A DNA stretch of 64,000 nucleotides, taken from the NCBI GenBank assembly GCA_022478985.1, contig JAKSZP010009607.1:19030-83029 (forward strand), given 5' to 3'. Both the position numbers and the translations under genes were made by a program. Source of the stretch: Massospora cicadina (Eukaryota > Entomophthoromycota > Entomophthoromycetes > Entomophthorales > Entomophthoraceae). The notes below the pieces were generated by a model. The model saw only the letters and a program-made list of their open reading frames with translations. It was not told the origin of the DNA and did no database searches. Positions 56,108-64,000 of this stretch are shown here, in pieces; positions within the stretch are counted from its first letter, which is position 1, and each line of letters begins with the position of its first letter.

Positions 56108-57104
56108 ATGGCGCATCAGGCTTTCATGGACAGGGGATCCTCACGACATAATACACCATTTGAATACGCAGAACTTAAACTTGCTTTAGACGCTGTGTTT
56201 AAAAGGAAGGATAAGTTTTACAGGAGATTTGTAGTGATAAGTTGCCTCCAATCAATCTTAATGGGTGTATTCATGGGTTCCTTAAGTGATTCAAGTTTGC
56301 AACAGAAGAAGATTTAAACCACCAAAAAGCAAAACTGTTAATATCCACCTTGGATGTTGGAAATGCCGACCAAGTCACCATTTATCTTCCAAACAGTTCT
56401 GTTTTATTCTGAGAAGTGAAGGATACTGTGTTGCAGTTGTTTGGAAGTACTGCAAAGATGTCACAGTGGAAGGTTAAATACTTGACCATTGGGTTTCAGC
56501 ATAATGAGGCTCTCACTGCATTTGCTGATTGATCATGGTGGAAGCCCACATGTTAATTGGTTCTGGAATTCTATCTGAATCTGACATGTGCATTGCAATG
56601 ACCTCTGCCATGAGACCATACCACGAGCTGTACAACGTCATGACCCCAATGCTTGATGAAGACGTGCCCATGCTTAGCTTTGTTCAGTTCTTGCGAAATA
56701 TCTGTCAACTTCCATCCACCCAATACAGAGTGGAACCTTTCCGTTACCATTGCCAGACTATTTTATTCTAGAAAATTTGCCTGTCCAATTCAGATTCCGC
56801 TGAGCTACCCCCCACAGTTAAGCGTCCGCCTCATACCTGCTTATTGTCAACGGTCTGACTACAGCTCAGGGCCTAATTACGTTGACCATCAGCAGTCATT
56901 ATATCACTCTGGTCCTTTTTACGCTGAGCACTTTTAGTACAGCTTCTTGCATGAACCAACTTACAATATTCATGGACGCAGGCCCTATGGGGTAAATTGT
57001 TTTAAATGTAGTAACCCTAGGCACCTGGCACGAGGTTGTCCCAACCAATGGGTCCATTACTTACAACAGGAGCAATGCAACAAGGGAAAAGTCAGAGCGG
57101 ATTA
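56108..57104 (+). pseudogene. Gag of element K
   Basis: The ATG at 56108 is chosen because the start region (M-A-H-Q-A, later Y-A-E-L-K-L-A-L-D-A-V) matches that of copy L (ATG at 63516). Further frames cover the capsid region with several shifts. At 56998-57039 there is a full zinc knuckle, C-F-K-C-S-N-P-R-H-L-A-R-G-C, of the C-x2-C-x4-H-x4-C type used to bind element RNA, followed by a stop near 57,104. At least two frameshifts separate start and knuckle. Confidence 0.75.
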
Positions 57105-57359
57105 GAGACAGGACACTCTAGCTCCGCTATCCCAGGTTCAAACGTCCCATCTGAATCTACTAAAGTATGCAGCGGAAGCCCCCCAATATGATGATACATT
57201 CCTATATCAGCAGCTGGAGTAAATTTACTGACACAAACACAAGCCAAGGTCACGGCCACGGCGGACAAAGGATCTCTAGGGCACCCAAAGCCATACACGT
57301 TTAAATGTTTTGAATAAAGTTCTTCAGATAAACTGAACCCATCTGCAGATGTGCTTTCC

Positions 57360-58530
57360 CTTTGAGGAATAGATTCAGCTTCACATTGGATGCTGTTGTT
57401 AGCGGGTACCCTAAAGTTGGTGAGGGTATTATGAGCTTCCTTGGTAAAATTGATCCGTTGAATATCCATGTAATGAACAATCAGACTTCATCCTACTCTG
57501 AGTGTACATACTGTGACATTGTCATCGTAAAAACCCGTGTTTAAAATATAAAGTATATGGGCACTCCAGTTAGAATTGTGTCCACAAAGTTGGTGGTGAA
57601 GCTGGCATTAAAGCCTGACGTGATATATTATCTGTTGTATGGGACTGCAGGCGCGAAAAGCACGGTCTCTGAGGGAGGATAAAGCGCGCTTCCATTTCAT
57701 TTTGGATCAATTGTTGCTGATCAGGTGGTAGTGTTACCAAACAACAATTATGACCTGTTGATTGATACCACTTTTATGCGACACTATGGGGCTTTCATTA
57801 ATATGATAGGGGAGACCTTCGAGATTGTGGGGCAATGGATCCCAATTTATTTCACCACCAGTGGAGTGCCAAAAGACTTGGTGCACATGGGACATATCAA
57901 CCTTGCTTATAGTGATGGTTTATTTCTGGTCGCTATCATCAACTTAAGAGCAAGACCTGGGCCCTTCCCCATCAAATATATGAATATCAAGGGCTACCTC
58001 CAGAGCTGCCAGCCCTATATCCATCCCCTCCGGGCACCAAGTAATAATAAGCACCGAGTTAGAGGTATAAGTGCCTGCTGGTCTTTATGGGGAGGTCATT
58101 AGGCCTATCAGCAATTGTGGCTTGTCCCCACGTGGCTCCAGGTATTATACTCCCAGGACATGGGGAGATCAAGGTTTTGGTAGCGAATTTACAGAATGGA
58201 CCCATACAAACCTGCTGGCACCAAATAGTGGCATATTTACATTTGACCCCAGTTGGGGAGGTCCTCCAGGTTCATGAGTTCAGGTTGTTGGATGAATTTG
58301 GCCTGCTCATTGAACTGCAGCTCAGCATGATGTTGGTCATACCACATGAAAATTTAATGTGGTTATCTAAAGACCATAAAGATCAGGTAGAATCTTTATT
58401 TCAAAGATATAAGGTGATCTTTGCTGTCAACAATCATGATTTAGGGTGCGCATGGGGGGTGGTCTATTGTGTGAACACTGGGGACCATCCTATCAGATCT
58501 CAGCCAATCTTTTGATTGAGGGCAGCTGAG
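57360..58530 (+). pseudogene. Protease and linker of element K
   Basis: Around 57,555 a remnant of the protease active site is seen as M-G-T-P-V-R-I-V-S-T-K-L, with the catalytic D-T replaced. The later parts are well preserved in 57725-58102: V-V-V-L-P-N-N-N-Y-D-L-L-I-D-T-T-F-M-R, the usual hydrophobic end of retroelement proteases. Frames 58071-58277 and 58087-58515 make up the linker to the polymerase. Without the active-site aspartate it could not work. Confidence 0.65.
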
Positions 58531-59380
58531 GACATTGTCACTGAGGAAATAACAAAGCTGTTGGAGCAATGGATGCTCAAACCATCAAAGAGTCCATGGG
58601 ATTCACCTGTTCTAATTTTAAAATAAGGAGAGCACCAACTGCATAGTAATAGACTACCAGAAGCTCAATAGTTTCACCAAGAAGGACTCATATCCCTTGC
58701 CGCGGATTGACAATGCTTTAGATTGGTTAGGGAGAGCTCATTACTTCTCAGTAATGGATTTATATTCAGTTATTAGCAAATCGAGTTGCCTTCAGTGGTT
58801 TGGGCACCAATAGTGCTAAAACAGGTGTTGCCTGCGGTGGAAAAGGAAAAATGCGCCATTATCACGTCCAAGGGGCTTTTACAACTGAACCATATGCCCC
58901 AAGGACTGTGTAACGCCCCAGCTATGTTTCAAAGGGCAATGAACACTATCCTTAGTGAATGATGCTGTTGTGCGTTCTCGTGTACCTCAACAATATCAAT
59001 GTCTTTTCCAAAACGTTCTCTGAGCATCTTGCCCACCTGGAGGAGGTCTTCCACCGACTTGCAGATGCCATCATTATATCAAACCCCATAAATGTCATCT
59101 TTTAAAGGACCAACTGGAGTATCTTGGTTTTGTGGTAGACGCAACTGAGCTGAAGCCCCAACTAGCCAAAGTGGAGGCTATCCAAAGGATGACTATGCCA
59201 ACTACAAAGTATGACATACAAGTGTTTTTAGGGATGGTCAGTTACCTCTGCTGCTTTATCCCTAACTTTAGTTGTATTAAAGGTCCGATGTTTAAGCTAC
59301 TAAAGAAGGATGCCATGTTTAAATGGACAGAATGCCATCAAAGCTCCTTCAAAACACTTTAAGAGGCGCTGAGCAGTGCA
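58531..59380 (+). pseudogene. Reverse transcriptase of element K
   Basis: + strand motifs in several frames: E-E-I-T-K-L-L-E-Q-W and K-S-P-W-D-S-P-V near 58,545-58,615, D-Y-Q-K-L-N near 58,655, P-Q-G-L-C-N-A-P-A-M-F-Q-R near 58,905, and the catalytic loop at 58983-58994 reading Y-L-N-N, both aspartates changed to asparagine. Frame 59132-59362 gives the thumb with V-F-L-G-M-V-S-Y. Order and spacing are normal for Ty3/gypsy. Confidence 0.8.
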
Positions 59381-59429
59381 CTGGTGCTTCAGTTATCCCA
59401 ATAATAAAGGGTTTATTGTAACATAATGC

Positions 59430-59830
59430 TAAAAAAATAAAGAGTTTATTGTACAGATAGATGCATCTCTTTCCGCCGTTGGGGCAGTCCTATCCCAAAA
59501 AGACGATGAGGGGGAGAAGCACCATATTGCATACTGCAGTCAGAGCCTGAACTGCCATAAGCATAACTATATTGTAACCAAGCGGGAGTGTTTAGCAGTG
59601 ATATATGTGTATAAGCAATTTAGAGTATATCTGCATGGAGTGAAGTTCAAAAGCATAATGGATCATGTTTCATTACGCTGGTTGCAGAATCTCAAGGAAC
59701 CTGAAGGGCGCCTAGCCAATGGGTCCTTAAAACTGCAGGCTTACAACTTTGAACTCCTCTTCTGAGCTGGAGCCAACCAACAGAATGCTAATTGCTTGTC
59801 GAGACTACCAACAATTGCAGCTATGGTGGA
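59430..59830 (+). pseudogene. RNase H of element K
   Basis: Reads D-A-S-L-S-A-V-G-A-V-L-S-Q (59,457 onward), then T-K-R-E-C-L-A-V-I around the catalytic glutamate (59,580) and M-D-H-V-S-L-R-W-L for the third acidic site (59,660). It ends N-Q-Q-N-A-N-C-L-S-R-L-P (59,780). All key acidic residues are present. Only a few frame changes and stops interrupt it, so this is the best-preserved domain of the element. Confidence 0.8.
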
Positions 59831-59989
59831 TTTGAGTGACATTAAATATGACAAAAAGCTCAGAAGAAAGTACGATGATGAGCTGCCACAGGTCATAAAA
59901 GAGTTGAATGCAATGCCAGCTAATACCTTCCAGCGGAATGGTGAGTTGTACAAGCAGATTGGTGATTCAACAGTGAACTTTCTGTGACC

Positions 59990-61030
59990 CTCAGCATGAC
60001 ACAACATTATCCTGAGAGCACATAGGGCAGTCAGACATGGTGGCATGTGCAAGACGTTGGAATTGTTTTGCCCTCACTATTATTGGGAAAGCTTGAGATT
60101 TGACATGTTGGAAACAGTATCCTGCTGTCAACAGTGCCAAGTGGAAAAGACATTCCATTAGAGGACTGCATACCGGTTAGTGAAACTGCACTTTGCTTGG
60201 CACGCAGTTTCTATTGATGTCATTGGCCCTCTGCCAATAAAGCTAACTGGTCCAAGTACATTTTGGTGGCAATTAACCACTTGTCCAGGTGGGTTGAAGC
60301 ATGGGAAGTACGGGATTTGGGGGCATTCACTGTGGCCAAGTTCATCATGGAATGTATTTCTAGCAATATGGCTGCCCTCAGTTCCTCCTTACTGATAATG
60401 GAACTAACTTCACTTCCCACATCCTACCAAAGCTAAAGGAGCTTAAGGCCATCCTCGGGGCTCTGACAACCATGAACCACTCTGAGTCTAATTTGATGGT
60501 TGAGCGAGTGAATGGGACTTTGGTGAATATACTCCATAAACTAGTAGCGGATTGACCTTCATACTGGTGTTACCTACTGTCCACCTCCGTCTTCACATAT
60601 AACATCAGCTACCATTCAGCCACAGGTAAGAGTCCCTTTCAACTGCTGTAAGGATGCACCATGCTCTTCCAGCGCTGCTCTGTTACTGTGGGGAAAATAC
60701 CAGTGGAATGGACACACAACGTTATCTGATGCTGCTTGCCAATACGCTAATCAAATTGCAAACTGAATTGTAGTGATTCAGCTTAGCCATAAAGATAAAG
60801 AATCAGTCTGCGGATTAGTTATTTTGGAGTGGGCTATCTCAGTTCAAAGATGGAGATATGGTTATATTCCATGATCAACACAGGTTTGGGCAGAAGCATA
60901 AGTTGGCCAATATCTAGATTGGGCCATTCAAAGTTGTTGAGAAAATGGGTATCAATGCTTATATATCAAAGACCACATGAGTGGACAGATCATAAACTGC
61001 ATGCACGTGAAGTTTCTCCGACCATATAAG
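59990..61030 (+). pseudogene. Integrase of element K
   Basis: A zinc-binding region with H-R-A and C-C-Q-Q-C (about 60,010-60,140) is followed by the core: S-I-D-V-I-G-P-L-P (60,205) with the first catalytic aspartate, T-D-N-G-T-N-F (60,395) with the second, and V-E-R-V-N-G-T-L (60,500) with the glutamate. A degraded C-terminal region follows with G-P-F-K-V-V-E-K-M (60,925). No chromodomain follows. The purine tract at about 61,054-61,062 and the LTR come about 30 bp later. Confidence 0.78.
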
Positions 61031-61065
61031 CAATAGGAGCCTTATCGTCCAGTTAAGGGGGGTAA

Positions 61066-61621
61066 CGTTGCGATTATGATATGTCTGGACGATAAGCCCT
61101 AAGTTGTTATGGTGGAATGAGTAGAATCCGCCAAGTTTGATGAGTAAGGTTATTTGAACGCCTTAGGATGGGGTGATATTTGGTAATAATGGATGGTTAT
61201 TAGATCGCTTCCAAATGAGGAAATTAGGAGATTTTGATGTACAATGGATAGTTGGTAAGTCGCCTTAAACTAGGGAATCGTGAATTTAATGAATGAAGAT
61301 ATGCTGAAGACAATGAGATAAGGCGGAAAAAATTATTAAGCTGAGGAAATGGAATCGTCTGAAGTTGCTGAGATATCAGCAAGGTAAGACTATTGAGGAG
61401 AGTAGGTTGTTAGTAAGTTTAAAGCAAGCGGAACAGCGAAGATCTGATGTATTTTTATAATATATAAAAGAGTGTAGTTGGAGCAATTGCTCTATTTTTA
61501 TTGAAAGTTTATTACCTTGTTATGAGGATGACAACATATATTGTCAGCCCTATTGCTCAGTGGGCTGAACCCTGCGCAAACCCCTTTGGCATATCTCTGA
61601 GATACCGCCAAAAACATAACA
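61066..61621 (+). repeat. 3' LTR of element K
   Basis: It follows ttaaggggggtaa directly and ends ...cataaca, with gtata next. It matches the 5' LTR (55491-56047) base for base over most of its length. The terminal TG is changed to CG. Confidence 0.88.
61461..61470 (+). promoter_or_regulatory. TATA box in the K-family LTR
   Basis: The bases tatataaaag lie about 150 bp before the LTR end, followed by the conserved gagtgtagttggagcaatt. The corresponding site in copy L is tatataagg (63284-63292). It is partly lost in the 5' LTR of K. Confidence 0.5.
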
Positions 61622-62853
61622 GTATATCTTGACATTAATGCGTTCTCACACAACTCTACAGAACTTCTATCTCACTTAAAGGAAGTATATTAGTGGATAG
61701 CCAAGGCTCAGCTGAGCAATAAACTCATCAAGTGTCCATTTTCTCAATACTTAAATTAGAGAACCTGGGTCACAATGTTATACTAATGATACACACCAGC
61801 CCCAAAACTTTATGCCATTAACCAGATGAAAAAGCCTAAGAACAAATGAGATCTGTAGGTGTTTTTATGAATATTATAAAACTACCATCAGTTCATAAAA
61901 GAATTTGCACAGTTAGTTGAGCTCTTGTTACACCTACTACGAAAAGGGTGGCCTTTTAATGGCTGATGGAATCTAAGGACGCTTTCATCAATTTGAAAGC
62001 AATTCTAACTGGGCACCAGTATTATGCTACCTTAATTTAAACTGGCTTCTTATTGTGAAATATGAAGCTTCCTTGATTTTCATTAAAGATGTGCTTTCCC
62101 AATTAAACAAGCACAGCGATAAACATTTAATAGCCTTTTGCAGCTGCACCTCACTAAGCTGGAGAGAAGCTATACAGTAACAGAACGTGAATGTTTAGCC
62201 GTTATTTTTTGCTTGTAAACAATTCCGCTTTTACCTACATAGAAAGAGTTTAAAGTCATCACTGATCACGCCTCCTTGCATTGGCTGTACAATCTAAAGG
62301 AGCCCAAAGACAGTTATCCAGAATGGCATTAAAGATCTTAGCTTATGACTAAAAAAAGTACACAAATTGCTATCTTCTTATCAAGGTGCTGATGGACTTT
62401 CCTGGTTGCCTATTTTTTCAGTATTATCTCCTTTTGAAGATCAACCTTTTGAGAAAATGAAGCCCTGCAAGTACAATGATGAGCAGCCTACCATTATGCG
62501 CAACTTAGGACGATTATAAAAGAATATAGATTTCAGAAATGGAATACACTACAAAATCAGAAGTGATAGTCAAAGACATTTGTACCCAGCCCTATATAAA
62601 TGACTACTAATCATTATGCAAGCTCACTAGAATGTAAACATTATAGACTAATCTGCTATGAAAAAGTCCAACAGAGATACCACTGGGAGTCCATAATTTT
62701 GCCATTCAGGGCATTTTTTGAATTGTTAAGAATGTCGATCACAAAACCCTATAAGATCATACCACCTGTCAACTGATCAAGCCCAACTGATCTTGGCACA
62801 CTATATTGATTAATGTTATTGGACCCTTGACTGCTACAAACTTCAATCATCAC
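61622..62853 (+). pseudogene. Element M, 3' part: reverse transcriptase end, RNase H, integrase start
   Basis: Directly after the gtata duplication the reading of M's polymerase resumes inside the catalytic loop (the remaining loop has lost one of its two aspartates) and continues S-H-L-K-E-V-Y. A thumb with F-I-K-E-F-A-Q-L-V follows near 61,905. RNase H is seen as T-E-R-E-C-L-A-V-I (62,180) and T-D-H-A-S-L-H-W-L (62,263). Integrase begins with a zinc-like region and breaks off soon after its first catalytic-region motif, V-I-G-P-L-T-A-T-N-F-N (62,815-62,847), where the LTR of copy L starts. Many stops are present. Confidence 0.75.
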
Positions 62854-63444
62854 TGCTGTCAAGATTCTGATATGACTGGATGCTAAGCCCTAAATAGCTA
62901 CAGAGGATTGGCTAAAACCTGCCGACCATGATTTACTAATGTATGAATATCTGAAAGTCTTATTATAAGGCAATATTGAGTCTGAAAGGATAGATATTGG
63001 ATCGCCTTCAATTGGGCAATAAGGCGATGTCAATTTATGACGAATATTTAGCAGATCGCCACAAACTAGGGCGATAGTGAATTTAAGAATACTAGACCCT
63101 GTTGGGACTTCACAGTTATGAATATGGACCAATGAGGATACGGCATTAAAGAATAGTTCAAGAAAAAGGATTGGTATTGACTGAAGTCAGTATATATAAG
63201 CAAGATGTGACAATATAAGAGAGGAGGATTCTTAGTAGGAAGAAGAGAACGGAGCAGGAAGAATCTGCTAAATAATATTAAAGTATATAAGGTGGTGTGG
63301 TCAGGACTAATTGCTCCAGTTTCTATTATAGTTTTTTGTTTTGAGGACTGACAAATCCCATATCATCTGTCTGTTGCTCAATGGGAACTGACCATGTGAA
63401 AACCCTTCTGGCAGGTTTCAACAATATCTCCCAAAATCATAACA
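62854..63444 (+). repeat. 5' LTR of element L
   Basis: It begins tgctgtcaagattctgatatg and ends catcataaca-like at 63444, aligned with both K LTRs but more diverged, with a few longer insertions. Conserved parts include ggcgatrttga-like repeats of gcgc/gcgat, tatataagg, and ctgttgctcaatggg. Confidence 0.75.
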
Positions 63445-63515
63445 GTGATGCTCACTACTGGGGGCCCATTGATAAACCACCAAAAATAAAAATAAAAAAT
63501 CTCCAATCGCTGGCC

Positions 63516-64000
63516 ATGTCACATCAGGCCTGCATTGTTGGGGAATCCTCATGGCAAACTGCACCAGATGAATATGCAGAACGTAAACTTACTTTAGATG
63601 TGGTGCTCAAGAAGCAAGATTAGCTCCTTCAGGAGTATAACAACATAATGAACCAGCTCAATGACATGTTCAGTAAAATGCGGGTACTTGTCAACAAAAA
63701 GGCAACTAGCCAATCGCCTGTATGACATCACTGAATTATTACATTTTGTGGAGTGGAAGTTGAACAGCACCTCCTACCCTCAGAGACCTCATTTTGGAAG
63801 AAGTTGAACTGCAAGGGGCTGCTCAGGTATATATTATATTCTGGTAGATATGAGGCTGGGTAACTAGTTGAGGAACCTTTTTCTGACACCGCAGACATCA
63901 TGAGCTACTCCACCCATGATGACAGCCTCAGGGAAAAATGTTTCAGTGTACCAATTTTCCCAGGTGATGGATGTACTGCCCATTGAAGGGACCCATGCTA
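63516..64000 (+). pseudogene. Gag of element L, partial
   Basis: The ATG at 63516 opens M-S-H-Q-A-C, then Y-A-E-R-K-L-T-L-D-V-V-L-K-K, matching the Gag start of K. A TAG at about 63,620 interrupts it, and the reading then continues (Q-E-Y-N-N-I-M-N-Q-L) with further shifts to the window end. The earlier ATG at 63381 lies in the LTR and is not used. Confidence 0.65.

Larger units (their letters stand above)
55491..61621 (+). mobile_element. Ty3/gypsy element K, complete with both LTRs and target duplication
   Basis: A 6,131-bp + strand element: LTR 55491-56047, Gag with zinc knuckle, protease, reverse transcriptase, RNase H, integrase, a gttaaggggggtaa purine tract, LTR 61066-61621. The 5-bp duplication gtata lies on both sides. 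No chromodomain was found. Pol carries stops and frameshifts and the polymerase loop has lost both aspartates, so the copy is dead. LTRs are 557 and 556 bp with a fair number of differences. A related LTR at 62854-63444 belongs to another copy, L. Confidence 0.9.
62854..64000 (+). mobile_element. Second K-family element L, 5' LTR and gag start, runs off the window
   Basis: An LTR of the K family (62854-63444) is followed by the same conserved leader and the start of Gag. It lies on the + strand within the integrase of element M. The five bases before it are atcac; the other end lies outside the window, so the target duplication cannot be tested. Confidence 0.78.

Noticed and set aside
57092..57469. 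125-codon minus-strand frame
   Set aside because: Antisense to the gag-protease junction of element K, with no recognisable motif; not kept in any sister sequence visible here.

Overview
The window looks like a repeat-dense, A+T-rich stretch of a large eukaryotic genome. I see no intact host gene, no rRNA, no functional tRNA and no prokaryotic-style operon. Almost everything recognisable is transposable-element DNA: at least eight Ty3/gypsy LTR retrotransposons (several with integrase chromodomains), one complete L1-like LINE, two short elements that end in the same LINE 3' tail, and a tRNA-derived SINE-like insertion. Every pol gene carries stops and frameshifts, so nearly all coding entries are pseudogenes. 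Abundant chromoviruses and the style of the chromodomains suggest a fungus with an expanded genome, perhaps a basidiomycete. One fragment at 42.5 kb instead resembles, from memory, an uncharacterised family common in arthropods. The host is therefore not settled.

Layout. 0-1.2 kb: 3' end (chromodomain) and 3' LTR of a + strand chromovirus. 1.3-2.7 kb: minus-strand integrase and chromodomain (element D). 2.7-3.0 kb: a 295-bp LTR-like repeat with a partner at 19.0 kb. 3.0-9.5 kb: minus-strand chromovirus A with long LTRs, one of which carries the SINE-like insertion. 9.5-16.2 kb: minus-strand element B, itself interrupted by an oppositely oriented solo LTR. 16.2-19.3 kb: a + strand region of unknown coding content, ending in a polypurine run and the second 290-bp repeat, with a 27-bp LINE tail inserted at 18.5 kb. 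20-22.7 kb: minus-strand element E (gag to RNase H), which may be the front half of D. 23.5-24.7 kb: a 75-bp minisatellite and a 781-bp non-LTR insertion with a 16-bp target duplication. 25.2-31.2 kb: minus-strand element G with both LTRs. 31.2-34.1 kb: A+T-rich DNA without recognised genes.

34.1-40.2 kb: a full-length LINE of about 6.06 kb flanked by a perfect 17-bp target duplication, strikingly G+C-rich against its surroundings. 40.2-46.3 kb: mostly unassigned, with the arthropod-like fragment and a diverged duplication at 44.2/45.0 kb. 46.6-49.2 kb: + strand pol of element H. 49.2-53.6 kb: unassigned, with internal repeats at 52.6-53.2 kb. 53.6-62.85 kb: + strand element M, split inside its reverse transcriptase catalytic motif by the complete element K (55,491-61,621, target duplication gtata) and cut again in its integrase by a second K-family copy, L, which runs off the window end.

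The story is one of repeated nesting. Insertion boundaries can be read in order for M<K and M<L, and for B<solo LTR; the A/B and D/E relationships are less certain. The short LINE-tailed insertions are the most informative small features, because they show a shared 3' end being copied by one machinery.
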